Of a stretch of DNA of 64,000 nt, positions 1 to 11,085 are shown in pieces. This DNA is from Liriodendron chinense (taxonomy: Eukaryota; Streptophyta; Magnoliopsida; Magnoliales; Magnoliaceae). The position numbers and the translations under genes were made by a program. The stretch spans positions 3,286,001-3,350,000 of the forward strand of contig PVNU02000424.1 of the NCBI GenBank assembly GCA_003013855.2. Direction: 5' to 3'. Position 1 is the first letter of the stretch. Each line of letters starts with the position of its first letter. The notes under the pieces were generated by a model that saw only the letters and a program-made list of their open reading frames with translations, searched no databases and had not been told where the DNA came from.

Positions 1-182
1 TATGGCTCACCCTAAGAAACTTTCACTGAATGGATGCTTCGGACCGATGTTGTTTGTAGGTGAATTTAGAAAAACGATACGAAAACTTTCAATGGGTCAC
101 AGTCAGCTGTATAAATCTAATGCTAGGACCGTCAATCAAGCGGATGTGGATTGAAAAAGAAAAAAGAAGTAAAAAAAAAATA
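1..182. other. Unassigned AT-rich DNA
   Basis: No coding signal, tRNA or transposon terminus is recognised. The only open frame here is short and carries no family motif. The stretch abuts a foldback repeat and is probably old intergenic sequence. Confidence 0.5.
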
Positions 183-672
183 GATGCAGATTGCATACTG
201 ACACTGCAAGTATTGGATGTCGCTCCGTGGGCCTACCATGATGTATGTGTTTTATCCACTCCGTGCATTTATTTTTCCAGATCCTTTTAAACATGAGCCC
301 AAAAATGAGGAACATCCAAATCTCAGGTGGACCACACCGTAGGAAACAATGGTGATTGAATGCCCACCATTAAAAACTTTTTGGAAGCCACAAAAATTTA
401 GGATCAAGCGACATTTGTGTTTTCCCTTCATCCAGGTCTGTGTGACATAATCAACAGGTTGGATTTCAAATAAACATTACGGTGGGCCTTAGGAAGTTTT
501 TAATTGTGGACATCCAATCAACACTATTTCCTGTGGTGTGGTCCATCTTAGATTTGGACCTGCCTCATTGTTGGGCCCATGTCCTAAAACAATAATCCAA
601 AATGTATGGACGGCGTGGATAGAACACACACATCATGGTGGGCCCACAATGCAATCCGCATTCCAATCAAGC
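183..672. repeat. Foldback (long inverted repeat) MITE-like element
   Basis: The left arm (about 183-385) and right arm (about 490-672) read as imperfect reverse complements. On the left, GTGGGCCTACCATGATGTAT is followed by a TATCCACTCCGTGCAT word, GAGCCCAAAAATGAGG, a GGTGGACCACACC word and a CCACCATTAAAAACTT word, in that order. On the right, the same words appear reversed and complemented in the opposite order (TTTTTAATTGTGGAC, GGTGTGGTCCATC, CCTCATTGTTGGGCCC, CATCATGGTGGGCCCAC). The spacer is about 100 bp. There is no transposase, and no clean target duplication was found, so the outer limits are approximate. Related elements lie at 25505-25945 and, split in two, at 3058-3202 plus 24492-24750. 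Confidence 0.7.
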
Positions 673-940
673 GTGGACACAAGAGTCTCAGAATATGGAC
701 GCCAGTGGATTGGCAACGTAGGGCGGATCCTCGACTCGAATCTAAAGAAAATAAATAAAATCAGTTAAAAGTCTGGTTGAAGCCTTCCCAAAAAACGGCC
801 TGTGGAATGTGGATTATTTTGACGGGTCTTGTTCTTGATATCACCGTCTTATATCAGCATCAAGAAAAATAAAAATAAAAAACAAAACACATGTTTTGGT
901 ACATCTGCGGACTACTGAATTAGAACACATGTCCTCACAC
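673..940. other. Unassigned noncoding DNA
   Basis: Short AT-rich spacer between two small repeats. No supported open frame or terminal motif. Its last 8 bases (CCTCACAC, 933-940) act as the left target duplication of the next element. Confidence 0.5.
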
Positions 941-1479
941 TAGGTATGGCAAAATTCCACATGACCCACTACCCGCACGAAACCCGCATGAAAAAACTAG
1001 TGTTCGGGTCCAGCCTTATGTGTCAGGTCACTAACAGATTGACCTGTTAAGATCCGCTAACATAACGGGTCGGGTCAGTGCTTCGCTTGCGAACCCATTT
1101 AACCCATTAACATAATGGTCTAGATCACCAACCTATGGCCCACCTATGAACCTTGGTACTCCATGCAATATTGCAATGTATAGGTGATTCCTCCTCCTCT
1201 CATGAGTGAATCTTATTGTTTTCAGTGATAGAATGCGCCCATTAGGTGGACCACAACTGTATGTTGGGTCAGACTGTCAGTTGTCCTCATCAACGGTGTG
1301 GCTATCTAATGAGTAAATTGGCCTAACGGGTTAAACAAGTTGGGTTACGGGTAACTTGTTAAATTAAAAAATGGATTTGGGTTTCTAGATTTCAACCCAT
1401 TAGTTAACGGGCCGGGTTTGGGTAAGCAAATTTTTGACGTGACACGAACACGGTTCAACACAACCTGTTGCTAGGCCTA
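941..1479. mobile_element. hAT-like MITE
   Basis: The element starts TAGGTATGGCAA and ends with the inverse of TAGGCCTAGCAA, giving about 9 of 12 matching terminal bases. It is flanked by CCTCACAC (933-940) and CATCACAC (1480-1487), an imperfect 8-bp duplication as expected for hAT insertion. The interior is rich in GGGTCGGGT/ACCCG-like words (for example 1060-1080 and 1405-1425), a style common in nonautonomous plant hAT elements. No transposase is present. The hAT assignment rests on duplication length and terminal TAGG/CCTA bases only. Confidence 0.5.
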
Positions 1480-3057
1480 CATCACACCATGGACATTCCC
1501 CCGTTGAAAAATCATGCTGGTCCACTCTTTAAGTGGGCCAAATGCAATGAGACGACGATCATCCTTGTTGAATGTACACTAGTGGCCAATTGGACGAATG
1601 GGTTGGTTTGGTTTAGGAAACCAAGGCTTGTTCAAAGAGGATCGCGTGATAAATTGTTCAGATTTTGCATCCATATGTAATCTAAATGTTGCGGAAATTG
1701 TCTATACATTAGTAATTGAGATTCTACATTTAATCTTTAAACGCATGCTTTGTAAGGAAAACATTATTTTAGATACCACAATGTCTTCGAGAGATGAAGC
1801 TTGGCCTTTCTCACTTAACACTTTAGGAGAACCTCTCGATGAGACTATGATTTTCTCCACGTGTGAGTAAGGGGACCAAGATATGTATTCATAGGATAGA
1901 GGGTCAGAGAGGCTTACCCATAACACTTCTCCCTTCTAAAGTCTTCACACTGTAAGTTTCCATATCCGGCAATTAATAATGGTGCATAAGAACTACAGTT
2001 CAAGCGTCCCGCCTCTAACCTATTTATAATAATCACAATTATACTAGGGCTTACTAAATCACTCAATCTGAATAATCCAAGAGTCAGATCTAAACTGATG
2101 ATCATGTGTGACACACCTAATAGAATCACACCTTATGCGCATTCACATCCCTTGTAACATGTGTGATTTCGTACCCCAGCTACTATAGGGATCAACATGT
2201 TGTATGTGTAACATCCATTCTGTCCGTTAGTTATGCCGTGTCATTCTCACCACGCATCAAAAAATTCAGACCTAGCCAAAACTCAGGTGGGCCATGCCAC
2301 CAAGAACAATGTACTCCAAGCTCACAAGGTGTGGCTTGCCTGACTTCTTGGACCAAGCCGATGTTTGAAGTTCCTGTTATCACTGTGAGGCAAACCAGAT
2401 GAACGGGTTAGATGAAATATATACACCATGGTGGGTCTCACACAAACCTATGGTTGGCATTACTCCTTATTGTTCCCTATGGTGTGGTCCACCTAAGTTG
2501 TGGATCAGAAAGATCTTTTTTCTCCAGAGCTAACAATGAGGAGCACACTTGATGGAAGGAGTGGATCTCACACAGGAAACATTATGGGTCCATGATTTAA
2601 CTCAGGTCTTTTACCCGCCAGCATACAACAGGCGTTCCGAAGGATTCAGGTCCCATGAATTGTGGGCCCACAGAGCGAATTGCCTTGGCGTTTCACAGTA
2701 CTATTTGGAGTGTTTGGTCACGCATCATTGTCGTTCCCGTTCAAAAATCATTGGCATGTTCTGTCGATTATAAATACACAAGGGATAGAAGTGATTGGAC
2801 GGAAGAGGATTATGTCCTGCCTCTGCATGGACTGCGCCTCCTAAGAAGTTTTGAATGGTGGGAATCGATGCTAAAGACCTCAGTGTTGAAACGAAGTTAT
2901 CTTCGCTCAGTCAACCTATGGAGATATGGAGCCGGGTGTAGATTCAGACCACCAATAATTAGAATTTGTAAATGTCATATCTTTTGCATGCGTAGCAAAT
3001 GGACCGAACGGAATAGTCTACAGCGCCTGCTCTCGACAGCCTGTAAAACACACAACT
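1480..3057. other. Noncoding DNA with degenerate foldback remnants
   Basis: No credible gene. Several GTGGTCCACCT, CCATGGTGGG and GTGGGCCCAC words occur (around 2284-2300, 2428-2440, 2481-2500 and 2660-2675). They match the arm vocabulary of the foldback elements, so part of this stretch (about 2284-2610) is probably a decayed copy. The longest open frame (143 codons, 2655-3086) has no recognisable domain and overlaps repeat words. Confidence 0.45.
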
Positions 3058-3202
3058 CAGTGGGGCCCACCACGTTGTATGACTAAAAATACACTCCATC
3101 CATTATGTGCTATCCTTGATGCCTAAAACCTGAGGCCAACGTATCAGTCAGATCGTAACTGAGGCAGGCCACACCATTGGGGAACAATGGGGATGGGATG
3201 CC
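3058..3202. repeat. Foldback repeat, left half (split by element E)
   Basis: Begins near GTGGGGCCCACCACGTTGTA and continues with an ACACTCCATCCATT word and a GGCCACACCATTGGGGAACA word. The matching opposite arm lies beyond element E at 24492-24750. The last five bases (ATGCC, 3198-3202) are the target duplication of E, so E inserted inside this foldback element. Confidence 0.6.
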
Positions 3203-3533
3203 TGTTAGGGAAGTATGCATAATATGATGGATCTCGCCATCCTTAGCTAACTGAATCATGGAATATGAATGAACAAATAATCATCACACACAGCACAAAA
3301 GACTTTTTTATATGAAAAATTCTCTAGGAATAGACGTAAAAATTACAAGACCTCGTCCAATCAACAAATCCATTATGTAAGAAAGTTTACACATTGATTA
3401 TGATATTATAACACGCTCGGATTCAAATATCCTCACTCTTAGGTGGATTACAATCAAAGAAAATAAATAATAAAGAAATTTCACCAAATTGAGGACCTTG
3501 AAGAAGATATGAACATAACCAACGTCGTGGATG
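3203..3533 (-). repeat. E 3' LTR, outer part
   Basis: This segment aligns by eye with 21822-22068 plus 24114-24190 of the other E LTR. Shared words include CTCTAGGAATRGA, CAACAAATCCA and GAGGACCTTGAAGA. It is interrupted at 3534 by element F, whose target duplication GGATG occupies 3529-3533. The LTR resumes at 15416; the two parts together give about 790 bp. Confidence 0.85.
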
Positions 3534-3849
3534 TGTTAGTGCACTTTTCTGTGGCATACTAGTGCACCATATTTGTCAATCATATGAGTCCGTGTGTTGT
3601 AATGTCTGTCAGACCTTGGCAAACTAAAGACCAAAGATTCGAGCGGATAAGAAGCATCAAGGAAGAAGAACAGGTAAAGGAGATGCCTTGGTGAAACAAG
3701 CCCTTTGAACCAAAACACCCAAACCCTCTTAGATGACTTGGATTAACTAGGTATATTCTTAGTCATCCTTATTAGCCTTAGATCATATAAAAAAATGATA
3801 AATTAGGTTAATAAAAGAGGTGGAAGCTGCTGTAAACAAAACAACCCAA

Positions 3850-4270
3850 ATAGCAGTTTTCAATTGATCTCCGATCAATCGGATAGTGGTTCCAATAGGA
3901 CTTCGATCCATCAGACACAGGTCCCGATCAATCGAAATGTGTTCTAGAGGATTTGAAAAATTCACTGAATAGATTTTCGATCAATCGGACAGTGTCTCCG
4001 ATCAATTGGATGAGGTCCTTCCGATGAATTGGATCTTGTTCCGATCAATCGGACAGTGTCTCCGATCAATTGGATGAGGTCCTTCCGATGAATTGGATCT
4101 TGTTCCGATCAATCGAAATTTATTCCAGAGAATTCTCTGAACAGATTTTCGATCAATCGATTAGGTCCCTGATCAATTGGAAGTGACCTCCGATCAATCG
4201 GACATTTTTCCGATCAATCGGAGATATATGAATCTGCCCTTTTTTTACCGTTGGAAGAAAATCTATAAAA
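3850..4270 (+). promoter_or_regulatory. F 5' LTR promoter: CCGATCAATCGG cluster and TATA box
   Basis: The word CCGATCAATCGG or a one- or two-base variant (arms CCGAT/ATCGG around two bases) occurs more than ten times between 3850 and 4225. The TATA box TATAAAA at 4264-4270 is followed by a G-rich run and marks the likely start of the R region. The position is what a U3 promoter would occupy. Whether the words bind a factor is unknown. Confidence 0.6.
3978..4105 (+). repeat. 64-bp tandem duplication in F 5' LTR
   Basis: Two nearly identical 64-bp units start at 3978 and 4042, each beginning CGATCAATCGGACAGTGTCT, with a third partial unit from 4106. The corresponding place in the 3' LTR (around 13925-13970) has only one shorter version, so the copy number changed after or during insertion. 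Confidence 0.8.
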
Positions 4271-6779
4271 GGAGGGGGGATTCGTTTTTGGGTAAGAGAG
4301 ATGAATTTTGAAGAGATATGAGCCACAATTGTTAAAGATTATTAAGAGCTCTATTCCTGACCCAAACAAGTAATCTTCCGTGTGATTCATCACAAGAATG
4401 AAGCATTCAAAGCTCAAGATAAAGATGTACTTGTCCCTCTTTTGGTCTCTAGAGATTGGATTGTTCTTGATAGTGATATTCCTATCCAATACTCTATGAT
4501 GAGATTTTTGTAGGTGAGACTCTCTAGGCAACCCATTCCCATTAGTTGTAGAGATCTCAAACCTACCTCCCATCCACCTTGGTCATCTCAAGAAGAGCAT
4601 ATGCAAGGGGATTGATCGTTGGAGCTCGAGCATTGGCGACACAATGGCATCAACATCGGGGGAGCACAAGAGTAGCTGATTGAAGCAAGTGAGAGTGGAG
4701 ATCAAGCAACCCGAAGCGGCGCATCAAAGGGGCTCAATCCGACAAGTAAGTTGTCAATTGTAAGAGTTTGGTTCCACTCTTTTCTTGTGGGGAACTGAGT
4801 GTAGAGTTTGTTTGTCAAACTAACATTCAAGGGTCGTTTGCCGATTCTTGCTTATTAGTTGAGCCTAAAACGTAAGGATGTTTGTCGTTACTTGGCACGT
4901 TTGTCAGGCCTAAAATTCAGGGACGTTTGTCGTTCCTTGGCACATTTGGTGAGCCTAAACAAGTCTCCAAGGGGAGCCACCAACACAGGTGTGAACGTGT
5001 AGGTTGGGAGGAACCTGTTAACTCCTCGATTGAGTGGACCCGACTTAAAACACCTTGATTGGTTGGAACCAGATTTAAACACCTTAATGAATACCAGTGT
5101 GCTCAAAGGGATTGAGTACTTGAATTGGGAGTGGAGTAGACAAGTAGTCGAACCACTATATATGCTTGTGTTTGTAATTGCATTTGAGCACATTTCTTAT
5201 TATGCATTGTGTTTAATTGTTTAATTATGAATGCTTAATTATAATGTATGTTAGGCACTAAATAGGCACATCCACACATAAGATATACTTTCACTAAGTA
5301 GAGTAGACTTGAGCTTATATGATCCAATCTCATATAGTCTACTTAGGTTGCATATATTAAGTGCTTGATTAGTTTAATCATTTGTTAATCTATGCATGCT
5401 TAGGCTAAGTCGTTTAATGGTTAATTATATGCTAGCCTTGTGATTGGACCCACTTAGGCTTGGAAGCCGAAGTGTTATCGCTTACTTAGTTTAAATTGTT
5501 AAATTGTGTAAGTAGGCGAAAAGAATTTTAAAAGGTCCTAATCACCCTGTAACGCTCCGATTTTCATTACTCGGGTGTTGAGGCCGAGTTCTGAAAACCC
5601 GAGTGTAAACATTCAAAAATCCATTTTACAGTATATTTTTTTTTAATTTAAAACACAATGGAAGCAAATTAAGACATGTAATGTCCAATATAAATCAAAC
5701 CGTATAAGTGGCGCCTATAGGGCTTATACAAATTAATTGTCTCCATATTACATTAATTAGTAAGGAAACCAAAGGAAAGAAACACTGCAGTAGACTTGAG
5801 TGGCACCGCCTTTCAACTTCTCATCCAAAGATACCTGCATCAACTATGATGGTTTGATAGCGTTAAAACGCTATCATAGTGTTAGAACTAGAAAATGGAT
5901 GCGATTACATTTTCTTGAAATGTGGTGTTTTGTTGCTCTGGGGTTCTGAATATGAAAACATTCGTAGACAATTACAAAACATTCATAAAAGTACACAAGG
6001 AGAGATATCGCAAGGCGAATTTTATTCCAGAGATCCTGAGATCTTGTACATTCCAGGCCGTGATCTGGCACGAGCCCTTAATTACATCGAATGATCGATG
6101 ACCCTTGATTAAAAGGTAAAAGACTAGTCAGCAGGGACTATGGTCTTGGAGTTTGTGGTCATAGAGACCTGTATCTGTTTTGTTATGGACTGAACCATCT
6201 TTGTATTAGCCAGATGTCTATGTCCCATGTTTTGGCCGGAGATCCGGGCTGAGACTATCAGGGTTTATGACTGAGAAGGACGACTCTGGGCCTGCGCCTG
6301 TCAATGTATGGACAGGTGACCTCGGGAAGTCCACTCTGCAGTTGTGTATACCTGCGTAGCCCAACCGACGGATGCCGTTTTTAATGGGTAGGGCATCGAC
6401 TGTTGTGTTGTGGCAGTTCATAACAATTGTCTTGTAGTGAATTGAAACTCTTTAGTATGGTTTATCGTGATAACCATAATCCCGTTTGTCTAGCTTTCGG
6501 CTCAAATCGGGTCACATCTTTACAGTAGATACAAATAATGACATGTTCGCATAGTCCTGGATGTTGGCGACGTCCCTTTCGAGAAGAGGTTTCGTTCATC
6601 GTGTCGAATCAGATCGAACTTTAAAGATGTGCAATTCAACTCATTTAGAGGTCCTTGAACGTCTATTCGACCATTCCATTGCGTCCGGAACGCTCGAAAT
6701 ACCCAAGATAGGCTCAAACGGCACTTGAAAACACTTAAAATTGAGCCCGGTGCGCTCCTGAACATATTCTGGAATTGGC

Positions 6780-7030
6780 TGATTTTTCGGGTGCGTGGGA
6801 GTCCAACGCACCCTGAAAATACATATCTGAATTATATTGATTTTATGGATGCGTGGGGTAATTTTCAGGTGCGTTGGGATCCAATGCACCCCGAAAATAC
6901 AAATCCGCATTTTGCTGATTTTTCGGGTGCGCCGGACCATTTTCGGGTGCGTGGAGGTACAATGCACCCCGAAAATACATGTCCGCTTTTTGTTCGGTTT
7001 TTTGGATGCGTCGACCTATTTTTAGGTGCG
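6780..7030. repeat. Hairpin-unit array 1 in element C
   Basis: Successive units carry GGTGCGT...ACGCACC or GGTGCGTTGG...CCAATGCACC arms followed by CCGAAAAT or CTGAAAAT. Examples are at 6789-6812, 6868-6890 and 6943-6969. Each unit can fold into a short hairpin. In the second C-family copy (63600-64000) the same place is occupied by different units built on GACGCGCTGGGGCCAGTGCG. Confidence 0.75.
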
Positions 7031-7233
7031 CAATCGTACTTATGATTTTTCATGATTCGGACCTGCGGTGGTGTTGGCCGGTGTGACCTTCCGGTGGAAG
7101 ATACAGGCGATTGGAAAAGAATTCCGGTCACCGAGAAAGTTTTCCGGCTGTCGGAAAGGGATTCCGGCGGCAAAACTCAGATACTCAGGGGATAATCTCT
7201 CTCTCTCTCTCGTAATGTGTACAAATGAATAGT

Positions 7234-7265
7234 GGGGGGGGGGGGGGGGGGGGGGGTATTTATAC
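7234..7265 (-). promoter_or_regulatory. 23-base G homopolymer beside a TATA-like box
   Basis: An uninterrupted run of 23 G (7234-7256) is directly followed by TATTTATACCC. On the minus strand this reads GGGTATAAATA followed by 23 C. If C is transcribed leftward this would be its TATA box, but the solo LTR gives no independent orientation. The exact run length may be a sequencing artefact. Confidence 0.4.
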
Positions 7266-7299
7266 CCGAGAATACCGGACAACAACCAATGAGGACCTG

Positions 7300-7700
7300 C
7301 CACGTATGACGCACCCCAAAAAATACCTTGACGCACCCTTAAATGGATGCGTTGGGACTCTGACGCACCCCGAAATGAGATTTTGAGATGTGCTGATTTT
7401 ATGGGTGCGTCGGATAATTTTAGGGTGCGTTGAGGTACAATGCACCCAAAAAATGCCACGCTGGTCATTCGTGATTTTATGGGTGCGTCGGACAATTTTA
7501 GAGTGCGTTGAGGTACAATGCACCCTGAAATTGCTGCTACGTATTTCCTGAATTTACGGACGCGTCGGAAGTATTTTTTGGATGCGTCAAGCTATTTTTC
7601 GGATGCGTCAAAGGTGAAATACATCCTAAACCACTTGTTGAATTTTCATGAATTTAAGGGTGCGTCAAGCTGAATAATTGGGTGCGCTTGACGTACTCGT
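7300..7700. repeat. Hairpin-unit array 2 in element C
   Basis: Units of about 75-78 bp contain GGGTGCGTCGGANAATTTTA followed by a hairpin GGGTGCGTTG...CAATGCACCC. The clearest two are at 7402-7455 and 7477-7530. Flanking decayed units carry GACGCACC or GGATGCGTC words. The array lies on the other side of the G run from array 1. Confidence 0.75.
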
Positions 7701-10641
7701 GTTTTGCAAATTTGGGTTTTGCAAAACGGAGGGCCTGTGGGGCCCGTTTCCCGATGAATCGCCATGCACTGCTTATCATAATTCATGAAGGATGGCCCCA
7801 CTTGATTCTAGTGGGTTTCGATCACAGTGATCCGTGGGGTCCACCGGAGAAAATGGCTAAGTACTGGATCCTTTGCAAAACTGGGTATTTTGGGTGCGCG
7901 AGTAGTGTTTTGTGGAATTTTCTCGAAGCAGGTGCCCAGTCGATTTGTTTTAGAGGGTACTGACTTTTGGGACCCCAACACATAGTGAGGTAAAAACCCT
8001 CCGAAATTACCAGGCATGATAGCAATTAAGTAAAGACCAACTAAAGATAATATATTGCACAATAAGCAATTTATACAATTCCAAAAGGAATGACATTTAA
8101 AACAATCAAATGTAACAATTCGCTTATATTACAAATACCAACAAATTATAACATTCAATCCATACATTCCAACTTTAATCCGATTTACATGAATGTGTGC
8201 ATGCACATGTTCTTCAGCCTGGGGATGTACATTTAGCTGGCGAATTTCAAACCGACAGTAACATGGCTCGTCACCAATGTTACCCACAATGCAATGCATA
8301 TCAAACCGACAGTAATGTGGCTCATCACCAACATTACCCGCAAATGCCATGTATGTATGCTTAACCAGCTTTTATTAGTCCAATTTACAAAGCAAGCAAT
8401 TAAAAGCTCACGGTCACTATGGGAGTGCGCAACCCAGCATAGGCAGACGACTCGGGCATAGCATCCCATAACACCATCCCTGGCCCATGAGACGTCCGAA
8501 AAATATACTATAGTACAAATTCTATAATTCTCTACAATTAGACAATTAACGTTACTATTTCGTGTGTGTTCCAAAGTTTCCAACAAAAGGATACTCTTCT
8601 TCGTCCAAGCCACCTGAAACATAAGTCCATTGATGGACACTAACAAGGAAGGATCTTCCCAAACAAAGCCACATGGGCATCAAGTCCAATTCAGGACACC
8701 ACAAGATAAATTTCACCAAATGGCAACAGGTCATCCTCTTAAAACACAATAATTAACATTTCACAACAAATGTCTCAATTGTTATCCAAGTCACATAAAA
8801 AAAATAGTTCCATTCTCTAAATTACATCCACACTTCACAATTTAGATGTAAATCATTCCATGAATAGTTCATATCACAAAACGATTATCACAAGATGATT
8901 ATCATCAGACAATTATTTGAAAGTAAATATTTTTATGAACAAAACAATTATCGTAAGCAAGAATGGAAGTAAAGAAACATATAAACAAAATAATTCAACT
9001 AACAAGATGTACTTAAGCAAGAACTACACAATTCAATTATATAAATGGGAAGCTTGAAGGGTGAGAACCTCACCTCCAATGAAGGGTCCTGAATTTCAAT
9101 ACAATTTTAAGTAATGTAGAAATGATTTCATTTTCCAAATTATATTAACAATCATAAATTTATATGTAAACAATTTCATACACTTATTATCACAAAATAA
9201 CTATCAAAAGATGAATACTAAGAGACAATTGGTTGGAAGTAAATAATTTCATAATAAGACAGTTATCATAAGCGAGTAGTGAAATTAGAGAAACATATAA
9301 ACTAAGAATGGAAAGCTTGAAGGGTGAGAAACCTCACCTAGAATACAACTTTCCTTGAAAGAAGGCCACACGAGAGGAGAGATTTGGAAATCTCTTAAAC
9401 TCCTACATTGGATAGATTTTTTTTTATATAATTAAACACTATTAAAGTTATACTAGTGAATACAACTAGAGAACAAGATGGGGATTCACCTTAATTTAGA
9501 AGTAGCTCTCACTCAAAACTAGATTGAATTTTTAGTCCACAATGTACCATGAATCTGAAATTGACAGTACAGATCAGGCCTCAAATCAAACTGACTAAGT
9601 GAGCATTGATTGAATTGACTCAACCTAAACTACAACTAGCTCACCTAGGTTGGAACTCAATAAGACCTCAAATAACAATATATGTTCAATATCTCATCTA
9701 CATAACCGAACTGTTTCAGCTACACAACAGATCAAATCAACTTCTTGAATAATTTCTACCAACTAGATTAAAAACAACTACTGATAATTAAGGCTGACTC
9801 GGTTTGGAACTCAATACCAAACCGAGTCAACATGGAGCTAACCAATCAAACTAGGTTGTTGAAGCTAACTCACATGAACCACAGGAGCAGAAAGACCTTT
9901 CTAATTGTAGATCTAGATGAGTTACGAAACTCGCTCCCAACTCGAACCCGATCCCGAGTTGAAAATGCCCCGAAAGATAACCAAACCTGCTCTCATCTTC
10001 TTCCTCCATTTCTTCCTTTCTTCTTCTCTTTGAACATCTAGAAGATCTAGTATTGACAGGGAATTAGAAACAATGCTCATCTTGGATCTCGATGCGGAAG
10101 AACTTCTGGTAGATGCTGACCATACCATGAAATAGACGGGCCAAAAGGGGGTCAGCAGCTGTGGTAGTTTGCCTGAGAAGACGCCAGCTCCACTAGCAGG
10201 TTTCAGATCAGAACCTCTTCCTCCGATCCGGTCCTCAAGGACGGCCCAAATACCAGTTAAAGAGCTTGCAGTGCTAGAACTTCGGTGGTTTGAATTCAAC
10301 ACACATCTAATGGAACTTACTCAAGAAGACTTCCATATCTAGGTGGAGCACCTTGTGCTCAACAAGATGGACAAACAAGATGGACAGTTCAGATCCTCCA
10401 AATGATGGCCACGACAATTGCAATCTGCCACCTACACGGCTGCTGGAAAACACAAACTAAATTTAACAGACCGCTTTCGGCTTTGAGTTGTGCACAACAC
10501 TCAATACAGAAACATTTCAAACCAATTAGGTTTTGGTCTACCCTATGCTGAAAACTAGATGGACGGATTGGATTCATTGAACCAATGCTCAAAGTGGACC
10601 CCCCGATTACCTAAGACGGATAGCGTCCGTTTAATGGAAAC

Positions 10642-10643
<2 letters not shown>

Positions 10644-10679
<36 letters not shown>
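10644..10679. repeat. (GA)n microsatellite
   Basis: About 18 uninterrupted GA units inside element B. Confidence 0.95.
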
Positions 10680-10681
<2 letters not shown>

Positions 10682-11054
10682 CTCACTTTCGTGAGATTCC
10701 ACGGCTGTTGCCCTATTTGGTTTGGTGCCAAGTTTGGTGCACTAGGTGTGCACCGCACGTTGGTGCACATGCACTATAAAGTGGGACCCACAGTGATGTA
10801 CAATGGGATCTACTCCATTCATTCCCTTCTACCTATTTTATTACAAATGATAGCCCACTTTTGGGCAGACCCATGAACCCGATGGGCTATTCATAGTGCT
10901 TGAACCATTAATCATGGTAGTTAACATATTCTAACGGTGGATTAACTTCGATTGAATTTCCAACGGTTAAAATGTTCTGAAAGTTAATATAACACATTCT
11001 ACCTATGGTACATCAACCCTTTTTGTTAATATATACTTAATAACACAATGACCA

Positions 11055-11055
<1 letters not shown>

Positions 11056-11085
<30 letters not shown>
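11056..11085. repeat. (ATT)n microsatellite
   Basis: About ten uninterrupted ATT units near the right end of element B. Confidence 0.95.

Larger units (their letters stand above)
3534..5547 (+). repeat. F 5' LTR, first part
   Basis: Starts TGTTAGTGCACTTTTCTGTG and matches the 3' LTR at 13466-15410. It contains an inverted-repeat cluster (3850-4225) and a TATA box (4264-4270). It is broken at 5548 by element B; CACCC at 5543-5547 is B's left target duplication. The LTR resumes after 11368. Confidence 0.9.
5880..7980. mobile_element. Element C: 2.1-kb solo LTR
   Basis: Runs from TGTTAGAACTAG to GACCCCAACA with a perfect CATAG duplication (5875-5879 and 7981-7985). No internal coding region or second LTR is present, so a solo LTR formed by LTR-LTR recombination is the simplest reading. 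A second copy in the same orientation starts at 62698; shared words include GTGGTGTTTTG, GGGTTCTGAATAT and GAATTTTATTCCAGAGATCC. The superfamily is unknown. Open frames inside it follow the repeat units and have no protein family features. Confidence 0.8.

Noticed and set aside
960..1460. GGGTCGGGT-rich stretch as telomere-like repeat
   Set aside because: Not a regular TTTAGGG array; better explained as the body of a hAT-like MITE with an 8-bp duplication.
2655..3086. 143-codon open frame that might be a host gene
   Set aside because: No recognisable domain, overlapping short frames, and foldback-repeat words within it.
3850..4225. Regularly repeated short words resembling a CRISPR array
   Set aside because: Spacing is irregular, words vary, there are no cas genes, and the setting is a plant LTR promoter.
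7040..7523. Open frames of 151 and 87 codons on the minus strand
   Set aside because: They run through the hairpin-unit arrays and the G homopolymer; the repetitive peptides reflect the DNA repeats, not a protein family.
8233..8646. 137-codon minus-strand open frame
   Set aside because: Lies in element B over a tandem noncoding phrase that also occurs in B2, where the frame is not conserved.
9922..10302. 126-codon minus-strand open frame in element B
   Set aside because: No domain or codon pattern to support it; low-complexity Arg/Lys/Glu and Ser stretches only.
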